Origin: JALZUE01 sp051251725
Lineage (GTDB): Bacteria > Pseudomonadota > Gammaproteobacteria > Enterobacterales > Alteromonadaceae
NCBI GenBank assembly: GCA_051251725.1
Contig: JBPOFN010000060.1
Location: 1-19,987, forward strand
Direction: 5' to 3'
Length of the DNA stretch: 19,987 nt
The stretch's first letter is position 1; every line of letters begins with the position of its first letter. The notes below the pieces were generated by a model, which saw nothing but the letters and a program-made list of their open reading frames with translations, was not told where the DNA came from and made no database searches. Positions 1 to 7,564 of the stretch are shown one piece after another. Made by a program: the position numbers and the translations under genes.

Positions 1-990
1 AATTAATTGACCAAAATACGGAAAACTCGACTGACCTAAGCAATCAATCTCCTGCTCTTTTTCACCATTAGTGATAAATATTTTTGATGCTGGCGCTTGG
101 CGCGCGACATCATTATATTTACGGCATTCAATATTTCCTTCAGTACCAATAATTATGGTCCGGCCATCACCCCAAGTTGCTTGGCCTTCAGGGGTAAACC
201 AGTCAACACGGGTATAAAATGAAGCGCCATTATCGCCAGTTAGTGAAATTTCACCAAAGTCGTCTAAGCCTGGCTTGTCACTGTTATTAAAGTTTTCAAC
301 CCGAGCAAAGTTTATGTTGGCATCGGTGGCGCCGGTATAAGTTAAAAACTGCTCAACTTGGTGTGAACCAATATCTGTTAAAATACCGCCGTATTGTTGT
401 TTGTCAAAAAACCAATCTGGGCGTGTTGTTTTGGCTAACCGGTGCGGAGCAAGATTAATAACTTGTAAAACCCGACCTATAGCCCCTTGTTTGATTAATT
501 CACCTGCTTCAAAAGCGGCTTCATTATGTAAACGCTCAGCATAATAAACCGCGTAAATACGACCGGTTTCCGCAACTACTTTTTTAACTTCTGCTAATTG
601 TTCAAGCGTAGTGAAGGGGGATTTATCGGTAAAATAATCTTTCCCCGCTTGCATTACTTTGATGCCAATATCAGCACGTAAGTTTGGAATGGCAGCACTC
701 GCCACTAATTGTGTCTCGCTGTCGTTTAGGATTTGCTCAAAACTAGTGGCTACCGTTGCTTGTGGGTACTTTTCACAAAAGGCAGCTAAGCGTTTTTCGT
801 CAGTATCATAAACATATTTTAAGGTAGCGCCAGCTTGTAATAAGCCGTTGGTTTGGCCATTGATATGGCCATGATCTAAATAAGCAACGGAGAAAAAAAA
901 CTCATTCGGTTTTACTACTTTTACTGATTGCCCAACCGGCGCGTAATTAGCGCCGTCTTTCATGTTTGGTTTTTTAGTTGGTTCAGACAT
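1..990 (-). CDS. Gfo/Idh/MocA family oxidoreductase, 3' end cut by window edge
   Basis: The reading frame is open from ATG at 990-988 through base 1, giving 330 visible residues; the C-terminus lies outside the window. The fold is recognised from a Rossmann-like N-terminus (about residues 30-130), a D122-K123-S124-P125 segment at the place of the family's EKP catalytic lysine motif, and a GGILTDIGSH segment (residues 201-210) matching the family's active-site Asp/His helix. The usual N-terminal GxGxxG/A is absent; the equivalent stretch reads SVAYLDHGHIN (34-44), so nucleotide binding must be atypical. Family members are NAD(P)-dependent sugar or sugar-acid oxidoreductases, and no signal peptide is seen, so it should be cytoplasmic. 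Its start overlaps the stop of the upstream transporter gene by one base (TAATG), implying translational coupling. The exact substrate is unknown. Confidence 0.85.
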   Translation of the reverse strand, partial: MSEPTKKPNMKDGANYAPVGQSVKVVKPNEFFFSVAYLDHGHINGQTNGLLQAGATLKYVYDTDEKRLAAFCEKYPQATVATSFEQILNDSETQLVASAAIPNLRADIGIKVMQAGKDYFTDKSPFTTLEQLAEVKKVVAETGRIYAVYYAERLHNEAAFEAGELIKQGAIGRVLQVINLAPHRLAKTTRPDWFFDKQQYGGILTDIGSHQVEQFLTYTGATDANINFARVENFNNSDKPGLDDFGEISLTGDNGASFYTRVDWFTPEGQATWGDGRTIIIGTEGNIECRKYNDVARQAPASKIFITNGEKEQEIDCLGQSSFPYFGQLI

Positions 991-2375
991 TACAAATAAC
1001 CCATTTTGACCATAGTAGAATAAATGACACTGCTTAATACTGTGATAATACAAAGCGCCATCGCAATATTAATAAAGAGGCGTTTTTTACCACGCGGCAT
1101 TGCTGCGCCTAAATAGCTTTCTTTGTTGTTTAATACTGCCCAGCCAATGTAGGCGATAGGTAATAAAAACCCGCAAATTGCTGATGTTGGTAACACTACA
1201 TAGGCGCCCATTGTTTGCCAAACGAATACACCTAGAATAGCTGGAGTAGGTGCTAATAAAGCGATTTTGTATTTAATGCTGTTCTCTGACCAACCAAACA
1301 TTGCTGCCGCGGCAGAGCCACAACACAGCATATGCATGACTAATGAACCCACTGCCATACCTAAAATACCGAAGGCAAAAATTAAGCGACTAGTTACTTC
1401 ATCTAAGCCAGCAGACATAAACATAGTACCCGCTTGAGTTGGGCTTAATTTACCTTGAATATCCATATCGCTGCCAAAAAATGCACCGGCTGCGGCAATT
1501 GAAATTAAACTTGTTACTAATACATAAGGAATAACCAAGCCTAAGCCAATATCGTATCGAGAAAGCTCAGCGTGATCAGGTGTCCATTTTTTATGAAGTA
1601 AGGTGTAACCATAAATAAAAGTCATGTTGATACCAACGGCACTACCTAATGCCGCCATAACAACAGTAACGCCTTGGGCATCGCTAGGAAACGACGTTGG
1701 AATATAACCGGCAGCCACAGCGGCCCAATCTACTTTGCCGTTCATTGAGGCGCTAATAACCACCCAAGCAAAGGCAATAATAATTAAACCACTTAATAAT
1801 TTAATGCCGGTTTCAAAATATTTTACCGCGTTGTTTTTCCCGCCCTCGGCATCATGATCGCCGTATTTCCATGCGGTAAAAGCAACACCAGCCCAAATAA
1901 TCACGGCTAAAAGTAATAAGTACATGTCGCGTGCGGTACCTGAGTCTTTATCGACCGAAAAGCCGGTGCTGACTACGATAATTTCTTCGAGCATGGCGGC
2001 GCTGAGTGGATAATGGGCAAAGCCCCAAATCAGACTGGATGCAAAAGCGGCAATGGCCCAACCCCAAGCGATAGGTGCGTTGACATGTTTTTTCATCGCT
2101 TCAAACGGCTTTTCTTGGGTATGTAAGGTTTGATGCGATAAAGCAAATAGCATAATACAACCGATCAGCATTGCCACAGGTTGTACCCATAACAATTCAT
2201 AACCGAATAAAGCGCCAATGGTTAATGAGGTTACCGCACTGCCGCCGCCTAAGGTCATTGCGCCTTGCAACCAACCAGGGCCACTTAATTTTAGGTATTT
2301 AGGTATGCGTTTACTGAGCGGCTTATTCGAAAGCTCTCTTAGCATTTGTCTTTCTTGATTGATTGAATCAGTCAT
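990..2375 (-). CDS. NRAMP-fold membrane transporter with non-canonical binding motifs
   Basis: This 461-residue polytopic membrane protein aligns without gaps (from memory) to the first helix of bacterial MntH/NRAMP: GPGWLQGAMTLGGG (32-45) and the FGYELLW segment (57-63) match GPAFIAAIGYIDPGN and FGYQLLW. About eleven hydrophobic segments are visible. The metal-coordinating DPGN of helix 1 is replaced by G43-G44-G45-S46, and the MPH of helix 6 by G248-I249-N250. It therefore probably does not carry Mn2+/Fe2+ like MntH; it belongs to an NRAMP-related branch. Being sandwiched between two Gfo/Idh genes, it may import a sugar-derived substrate or an unusual cation, which is inference. A GAGA element precedes the ATG by about 8 nt. 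It is co-transcribed with the gene ending at 2434 (58-bp gap). Confidence 0.82.
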   Translation of the reverse strand: MTDSINQERQMLRELSNKPLSKRIPKYLKLSGPGWLQGAMTLGGGSAVTSLTIGALFGYELLWVQPVAMLIGCIMLFALSHQTLHTQEKPFEAMKKHVNAPIAWGWAIAAFASSLIWGFAHYPLSAAMLEEIIVVSTGFSVDKDSGTARDMYLLLLAVIIWAGVAFTAWKYGDHDAEGGKNNAVKYFETGIKLLSGLIIIAFAWVVISASMNGKVDWAAVAAGYIPTSFPSDAQGVTVVMAALGSAVGINMTFIYGYTLLHKKWTPDHAELSRYDIGLGLVIPYVLVTSLISIAAAGAFFGSDMDIQGKLSPTQAGTMFMSAGLDEVTSRLIFAFGILGMAVGSLVMHMLCCGSAAAAMFGWSENSIKYKIALLAPTPAILGVFVWQTMGAYVVLPTSAICGFLLPIAYIGWAVLNNKESYLGAAMPRGKKRLFINIAMALCIITVLSSVIYSTMVKMGYL

Positions 2376-2393
2376 GGATATCTCTTTATTCTT

Positions 2394-2426
2394 TTAATTA
2401 TTTGCCTTTTAAGGCAGCAAGTTGAT
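2394..2426. repeat. Short palindrome in the intergenic gap before the transporter gene
   Basis: The 58-bp gap between the Gfo/Idh gene and the transporter gene contains TGCCTTTTAAGGCA (around 2402-2415), a 6-bp-arm palindrome with a 2-base centre. On the transcribed (minus) strand it is followed by A-rich rather than T-rich sequence, so it does not look like an intrinsic terminator. It could be an mRNA processing or stability element within the operon. Confidence 0.3.
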
Positions 2427-2433
2427 TATTTTA

Positions 2434-3600
2434 TTAACGGTATGAAGCACTCATATCTACTTTGGCTTCCGCGCTAGATTTTGTTCGTAATTGTGACGCG
2501 GCTGCTTTTTCATTCAGTTGTGCTTGATAAGCGTGACGGTCTAACGGTAACGATATTGCTTGTTTCGTCCATGTTGATTGCAACATTGCATTGGCAATAT
2601 CTAAAGACGCTAAACCACTGGCTGCTGGTGCAATTAATGGTTCGTCATGATTAATCGCCGCAATAAAGTTATTCATAATAATCGCGTGTTGGTTGACGGA
2701 TTCTGTGGTGGAGATATCGGTTTCTGTTACTTTTGGCATGCCGAACATTTCATCGGTATTGGCACAGAATTCAGCGGTACTTTGATCATTAAGTTTTTGG
2801 GTTAATTTACTCATTCCCCCTTCAACCGTAAAATGTAAGCTGCCTTTGTCACCGATAACATCAAAGCGATTAACGCCAGGGGCTTCACCGGTTGAACCAA
2901 TAAATACGCCAGTGGCTTTATTGTTATAGCGTAAGTAAGCCGTTACTTCGTCTTCTACTTCAATATTATGGTATTTGCCAAATTCACTAAAAGCGGTGAT
3001 TTCACTTGGTACGCCGCAAATCCACTGAAAAATATCAAGGTTGTGAATACACTGATTAACCAATAAACCGCCGCCTTCACCTTTCCACGTTGCGCGCCAG
3101 TCACTCACTTGAAAATAAATGTCTGGGCGAAACCAGTTGGTCATTGTCCAATGGGTACGCTGTAGTTCACCTAAGACGCCACTATCAACCACGGCTTTAA
3201 TTTTTTTAAAGGTGGGATCGGTACGTTGATTTAACATTAAAGCAAATTTTGTTTTTGCACTGGCTAAAGCGACTAGCTTTTCACCTTCTAATGACGAAAG
3301 GCCAATTGGCTTTTCTAACATTACGTGTAAATTTTTTGCTAATGCATATTGAGTAATTTCAAAATGAGAAAGCGTTGGCGTCGCAATTAACACGGCATCA
3401 ACTAAGCCTGAGTCGATCAGTTCTTGGTATTGCGTAAAGTGAACCGCATTAATCTCTTTTGCTAAGTTACTACCTGAACGTGAACAAATAGCGGTTATTT
3501 GGCAGTTTTGTACCGCACCTGAGGTGACATTATTAATATGTTGTTTGGCGATATTGCCTAAGCCAATAACGCCTAATTTAATAATATTGTGCTGGGTCAT
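2434..3600 (-). CDS. Gfo/Idh/MocA family NAD(P)-dependent oxidoreductase
   Basis: The 388-residue protein has a classical dinucleotide-binding N-terminus, GLGNIA at residues 13-18 after a beta strand, followed by the E96-K97-P98 motif that carries the family's catalytic lysine, and GGGLLVNQCIHNLD (176-189) that supplies the active-site histidine H186. In that segment Asn182 stands where many members have Asp, a common variant. No signal peptide is present, so it acts in the cytoplasm. Family members oxidise or reduce hydroxyls of sugars, inositols or sugar acids; some form 3-keto-glycosides, which fits the DUF1080 domains in the gene upstream. An AGGA element lies about 9 nt before the ATG, and only 18 bp separate it from the upstream gene, so they form one operon. 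Substrate not predictable. Confidence 0.9.
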   Translation of the reverse strand: MTQHNIIKLGVIGLGNIAKQHINNVTSGAVQNCQITAICSRSGSNLAKEINAVHFTQYQELIDSGLVDAVLIATPTLSHFEITQYALAKNLHVMLEKPIGLSSLEGEKLVALASAKTKFALMLNQRTDPTFKKIKAVVDSGVLGELQRTHWTMTNWFRPDIYFQVSDWRATWKGEGGGLLVNQCIHNLDIFQWICGVPSEITAFSEFGKYHNIEVEDEVTAYLRYNNKATGVFIGSTGEAPGVNRFDVIGDKGSLHFTVEGGMSKLTQKLNDQSTAEFCANTDEMFGMPKVTETDISTTESVNQHAIIMNNFIAAINHDEPLIAPAASGLASLDIANAMLQSTWTKQAISLPLDRHAYQAQLNEKAAASQLRTKSSAEAKVDMSASYR

Positions 3601-3618
3601 GAGAAAATTTCCTGTCCG

Positions 3619-6600
3619 TTATTTTTTAAAGTCTGCTTTAAGTTGTGTCTCGGTATACGGAATGCTTTGTTGTTCGGTAAGTTGACGAACTTTGTTAATA
3701 TCTTTCGCGCTAACTGCACTGGCTTTGTTGCTCCACGCATTACGAATAAAGGTGGCAATATCAGCAAGGTTTTGATCGCTGATATCGTGGTTTTCACCTA
3801 AGCCAGGCATGGTCATTGGACTGATAAAGGTTTTACCATTGACCGTAACTGGGCCTGATAAACCGCGTAATAAAATTGCGGCTAAACGGTCTTTTGATTC
3901 AGTTACCCATTCACTTTTATCGAGCGGTGGGATTATAGGGTTACCTTTACCTTCGGTGCCATGACAGCCAAAACAGCCGGCTTCACCGTTGTATAGGGCT
4001 TTACCGCGGCCAAAACTAATTAAAGCTTTACCTTTAAGGTTTTGTTTTTTCTGTTTCAAACTAGTGTTCATTACCACACGAATATTCGTTACTGCTTCGG
4101 CGTTAATATTTTTTTGCTCGGCGGCTAAATATTTTGCTTCGTTAAAAGCTAACGCGGCGTAAGTAAAATCATTAACGTTAAAACGGTTAATTAAAGTGGT
4201 GACAGCAGGCCAAAATTGGTGTGTGCCAGCGGTGAGTACTAACACATTCGCTAGTTCTTGATCAGCTTGTTGCGCTTCTGCTTTAAGCCATGTCGCTAAT
4301 TGTTGCTCACTACTTGGTAAGTATTCAGCTAAACGGTAAATACTGCGTTTTACTTTGTGGTGAGCATTTTTTGCCGCTGCTTGTAGCGTGTTAAATTCAA
4401 CCTCACCTAAACCTTCTAGTGTCCATAAAGCGTTTATTTGTGCTAAATGATTGCTTGCCGTTGTTGCCATGCTGGTTAATGCATTAACGACTGATTTGTC
4501 TTGTTTCATCACCAATAATTGCTTGGCGGTATCGCGATGCCAGCCATTGTCATGGCCTAAATACGGTAATAATTGCCTTGCAGACAAACCATTAAGATAT
4601 TCAACTTCAGGCATAGCGCTGCTTTTATGTTTTAGTCGATATAAGCGGCCAATATGTTTATTACGCTCTAAGTCACGTTGTTTAATTTGATTGCTCAAAT
4701 AGCTAGTTAAAAAGGTACGGTGTTGCAATATGCCATGATAAAAATCGATGATAGTTATCGTGCCATCTGGGGCGTTAATGGCATTGACTGGGCGAAACCT
4801 TTCATCGGTTGAAGCGATAATTTCTTGTTGGAAAAATAAATTTTCACCGCTAACAATACCGTTTTCTTCTGTGATTTTAGTCGCTTTAATTAAATTACCG
4901 GCCGGCTCTTGTGCTAAACCAATACCATAATATTCATTGGGAAATTGATTGCCGCGATAAATTAATGGTCCACAAGACGCAGTATGAGTTTTCAATTTAA
5001 AGTCATCACTGTACATATCTTTCATATAACCACGGTTAATACCAGGTGTTACACGAGCAGGATAAACATCATTAGTACCAACAGCTTGATGATGAATGCT
5101 CGGCGGAAATTGATATTTTGGATTACGCTTGGCAACATTAGGAATAAATGACGTTGTTTGTAGCGGGGTAAAATTTTCGTTGAAATAGTGGCGACCATAA
5201 TCGTCGGTCGTTAAGCCCCATTGGCCGCGATATTCAGTATGGGAACGCACCATAACCCAATATTGATTGCGATAAACTTCTTTTGCGTTTTTAGGTAAGG
5301 TTTGATCAAGTGGGTAAGGGCGATAGCGCGCTGATAATTTAGCGTTGTAATACCAGTTGTCTAAGCTATACAACAAACCATTCGGTTTATGTTCAATATT
5401 GCCGCCTTTGGCGTAATTAGGGTCAACAATTTCTGTTTTGACTAAAGAAATTTTATTGTCTTGCTCGGTAATTTCGCTGAAATAAAGCTGATCGTTGTCA
5501 GCCCAGATAATGCCGCCTTGGACAAAAGCTAAAGCACGCGGTAATAATATTTTTTCAACAATGACTTGGCGGGTATCCATGGTGCCGTCTTGATCTGTGT
5601 CAGATAACACAACAATTTGGCTTTCATGTTTCATTTCACCATCGGCTTGAGTATTCGGCATGTAAGTGGTCATTTCTAACGCCCAAATACGGCCAGCTGC
5701 ATCATATAATGCTACAACAGGATCAAAAATTAATGGGTCGCTTGCCACCACTTCTAAAGAAAAATCATCGTGAACCTGAAAGGCGGCTAACGCTTCATCA
5801 AGCGATAAAATAGGTGCTTCAGGGATTAACTCTCTCGGCACTACCTCTTCCATCACATGGTTTTTACGATCACCGGGGTTTGATTGAATAGCGCGCAGTT
5901 TAATATTGCGAACTTGCACTGAGCCATTTTTTATTTGAATTAATACTTTGCTGTTGGCAATTTTTTGCTCCGCAGTTAAGGTGAATTCAGCAATTTTTAC
6001 ATTGTTGAGCCAGTGACTAACTTGGCCGTGTTCAACAACTATTCGCGCGCGGTTCCAACCCCATTTACCTTTTTCACGTTTTGCTTGGCGATCAGGCTCA
6101 GAGCTATTAATGGGCGCGACGCGGGCGGTAATTGCGCCGAAACTTTGCTTGGTATTTTTGGCTAAAGGATTAAGTTTATCGTCGGCTAATTTAAACGCTA
6201 AGCTGTCAGCTTTTGGCGTTTTATCACTTAATAAATAATAAATATTACCGTCAAGATTGTCACCAACCTTAATGTCGACCTCTAGTTCGAAACTGTTATG
6301 GTCAATATTATAAAGTAGGCTGGCGGCTTGGTTTGTTACTAAGCTTTGTTCTTTTAGCTGCCATGCTGAATTATCAGCGAGTGATTTTCCATCCCATAAC
6401 AATTGCCAGCTATTTGCTTTTTCAACAGCGCTTAACTGATTTTTTAAATTGCTAATTTGTCGTGGTGTTTTTTGTTTAGCGATCGCGAATTGTTTTACCT
6501 GGTCAGTAATAATACGAGGATTACGCCATTTTACTTGTTTGCCTTGTGCTTTTTTACCAGCGCTATGTACTTGCAGGGCGATAAAGCCTGACGTGGTTTG

Positions 6601-7200
6601 TTCGTCAATTAAATCAGCACAAGCAACACCATTGATAAAAGTACGTAAATGACTACCAATTGCTTCAATGCGATAAGTATTCCAGTCATCTACTTTAAAT
6701 TGATTTTGACACTCAGGATTACGACTTAAATTATATAACCAGCCGCTGCGAGCTTCGTCAAAAATGCCACCACTCCATTTACGGCTGCTGGTATCTATTT
6801 CCATTTGATAGCCATGTACTCGGCCATTGTTATGATCAGGTAAGCTATTACTGCGAAATTGCACGCCTGAGTTCATACCGGCATTCACATTGACATCAAC
6901 TTCAAAAATAAAGTCGCTGAATAGCTCTTTTGTCGTTAAAAAAGAATTTTGATTGGTTGGAATACTTGTACCAATAATCACATTACCTTCAACATGATAC
7001 GGCGCTGTGCCGCCAAGTTGTTGCCATTGCGATAAGTTTTTATCGTTTAACAGAGAACGCCATGGAGCAGCAGTAACTACTTTAGCTGCATCTTCTTGGT
7101 TAATATTAGCTGGTTTATCTGCTACTTGATTTGATATACAAGCGGCTAATAAAAAAACTGAACCAAAAAATAAGGATGGTTTTTGTATCATGGAGAACAT
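3619..7200 (-). CDS. Large c-haem lipoprotein: two DUF1080 domains, dehydrogenase-type propeller, cytochrome c
   Basis: I start the protein at ATG 7200 because AAGG lies 7 nt upstream and it yields a clean lipoprotein signal (MFSMIQKPSLFFGSVFLLAAC, lipid-modified Cys21); an in-frame ATG at 7239 lacks a Shine-Dalgarno and would give 1206 residues. Numbering from 7200, 1193 residues: DUF1080-like domain (3-keto-disaccharide hydrolase family) about 46-230 with SGVQFRS and HGYQMEID; a second, diverged DUF1080-like domain about 265-437; a six-bladed propeller of the 'membrane-bound dehydrogenase' type found in Planctomycetes about 470-855; a helical repeat region about 865-1050; and a cytochrome c domain with CFGCH at 1076-1080 and a possible Met ligand in MTMPGLG. 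It should sit on the periplasmic face of the outer membrane. Combined glycoside cleavage and electron transfer is inferred, not shown. Confidence 0.85.
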   Translation of the reverse strand: MFSMIQKPSLFFGSVFLLAACISNQVADKPANINQEDAAKVVTAAPWRSLLNDKNLSQWQQLGGTAPYHVEGNVIIGTSIPTNQNSFLTTKELFSDFIFEVDVNVNAGMNSGVQFRSNSLPDHNNGRVHGYQMEIDTSSRKWSGGIFDEARSGWLYNLSRNPECQNQFKVDDWNTYRIEAIGSHLRTFINGVACADLIDEQTTSGFIALQVHSAGKKAQGKQVKWRNPRIITDQVKQFAIAKQKTPRQISNLKNQLSAVEKANSWQLLWDGKSLADNSAWQLKEQSLVTNQAASLLYNIDHNSFELEVDIKVGDNLDGNIYYLLSDKTPKADSLAFKLADDKLNPLAKNTKQSFGAITARVAPINSSEPDRQAKREKGKWGWNRARIVVEHGQVSHWLNNVKIAEFTLTAEQKIANSKVLIQIKNGSVQVRNIKLRAIQSNPGDRKNHVMEEVVPRELIPEAPILSLDEALAAFQVHDDFSLEVVASDPLIFDPVVALYDAAGRIWALEMTTYMPNTQADGEMKHESQIVVLSDTDQDGTMDTRQVIVEKILLPRALAFVQGGIIWADNDQLYFSEITEQDNKISLVKTEIVDPNYAKGGNIEHKPNGLLYSLDNWYYNAKLSARYRPYPLDQTLPKNAKEVYRNQYWVMVRSHTEYRGQWGLTTDDYGRHYFNENFTPLQTTSFIPNVAKRNPKYQFPPSIHHQAVGTNDVYPARVTPGINRGYMKDMYSDDFKLKTHTASCGPLIYRGNQFPNEYYGIGLAQEPAGNLIKATKITEENGIVSGENLFFQQEIIASTDERFRPVNAINAPDGTITIIDFYHGILQHRTFLTSYLSNQIKQRDLERNKHIGRLYRLKHKSSAMPEVEYLNGLSARQLLPYLGHDNGWHRDTAKQLLVMKQDKSVVNALTSMATTASNHLAQINALWTLEGLGEVEFNTLQAAAKNAHHKVKRSIYRLAEYLPSSEQQLATWLKAEAQQADQELANVLVLTAGTHQFWPAVTTLINRFNVNDFTYAALAFNEAKYLAAEQKNINAEAVTNIRVVMNTSLKQKKQNLKGKALISFGRGKALYNGEAGCFGCHGTEGKGNPIIPPLDKSEWVTESKDRLAAILLRGLSGPVTVNGKTFISPMTMPGLGENHDISDQNLADIATFIRNAWSNKASAVSAKDINKVRQLTEQQSIPYTETQLKADFKK

Positions 7201-7242
7201 AGTTAAACCTTGCTGTTTTAATGTTGATAATAACATCATGTA

Positions 7243-7255
7243 TTGGACTGACCAA
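7243..7255. promoter_or_regulatory. Predicted FCD/GntR operator 1
   Basis: TTGGACTGACCAA is a TTGG-N5-CCAA inverted repeat with the same half-site geometry as FadR-type operators (TGG-N5-CCA). Read on the minus strand it is TTTGGTCAGTCCAA, matching the second site at 7367-7381 in all but its two central bases. It covers the predicted transcription start of the minus-strand unit, the classical place for a repressor. Confidence 0.6.
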
Positions 7256-7260
7256 ATTTG

Positions 7261-7288
7261 ATTATAATTAATTATTTGCGTCTATCAA
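7261..7288 (-). promoter_or_regulatory. Sigma70 promoter for the downstream minus-strand operon
   Basis: On the minus strand TTGATA (7288-7283) is followed after 16 bp by a perfect TATAAT (7266-7261). The predicted start at about 7254 falls inside operator 1. The 5' leader to the chosen ATG at 7200 would be about 54 nt. Confidence 0.65.
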
Positions 7289-7366
7289 TGCTTTTATTGT
7301 AGTGTTTCACATGTTATAAGTGAATCAACCTAGATTTATGCCTTATTTATACACTATTTTTGTTCC

Positions 7367-7381
7367 TTTGGTCATGCCAAA
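7367..7381. promoter_or_regulatory. Predicted FCD/GntR operator 2
   Basis: TTTGGTCATGCCAAA has perfect 5-bp arms (TTTGG/CCAAA) around five bases. On the plus strand it reads TTTGGTCANNCCAA, as operator 1 does on the minus strand. Its centre is 125 bp from that of operator 1, close to twelve helical turns, so looping is possible. It overlaps a possible plus-strand -35 (TTGGTC 7368-7373, 18 bp before TATTAT 7392-7397), suggesting autoregulation of the divergent regulator. Confidence 0.5.
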
Positions 7382-7417
7382 TTAAATCAGGTATTATGTT
7401 AATGCTTTTATTATTAC

Positions 7418-7450
7418 TAGTTGAAATCAGTACTTGAATGATTTCAACTA
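7418..7450. repeat. Perfect 12-bp inverted repeat in the divergent region
   Basis: TAGTTGAAATCA (7418-7429) and TGATTTCAACTA (7439-7450) are exact reverse complements around a 9-base loop. No T-run follows on either strand, so it is not an evident terminator. If the regulator is transcribed from the possible promoter at 7368-7397, the hairpin lies in its 5' leader; otherwise it is a candidate protein-binding site. Its half-sites do not match the TTGG-N5-CCAA sites. Confidence 0.7.
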
Positions 7451-7490
7451 CTAGAGCACTAGCGTTACATTACTTAAGCTTTAATGAGAT

Positions 7491-7548
7491 TTGTGTATTT
7501 AAGGTTGAATTAACCTATAATCTCGCGAAAAAATTTATCCGTTATAAT
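7491..7548 (+). promoter_or_regulatory. Candidate promoter region of the GntR regulator gene
   Basis: Two TATAAT hexamers lie upstream of the regulator: 7516-7521 (with a poor -35, TTGTGT 7491-7496, spacing 19) and 7543-7548 (no clear -35). The first partly overlaps a small inverted repeat, AGGTT-N5-AACCT (7502-7516), that could be an autoregulatory site. Which promoter is used cannot be decided from sequence. Confidence 0.35.
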
Positions 7549-7564
7549 TTGATTAAGAGTTAAC

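Noticed and set aside
3137..3151. TTGGTCATTGTCCAA, resembling the FCD operator
   Set aside because: The spacer is seven bases rather than five and it lies inside the Gfo/Idh coding region; likely chance.
3589..3801. Small plus-strand open frame at the junction of the Gfo/Idh and DUF1080 genes
   Set aside because: It overlaps the cytochrome c end of the large lipoprotein and the start of the Gfo/Idh gene, both strongly supported; no ribosome-binding site or domain.
7201..7239. Upstream in-frame ATG codons for the large lipoprotein (start at 7239)
   Set aside because: There is no Shine-Dalgarno there, and it would place 13 extra residues before a compact lipoprotein signal; ATG 7200 has AAGG at good spacing.
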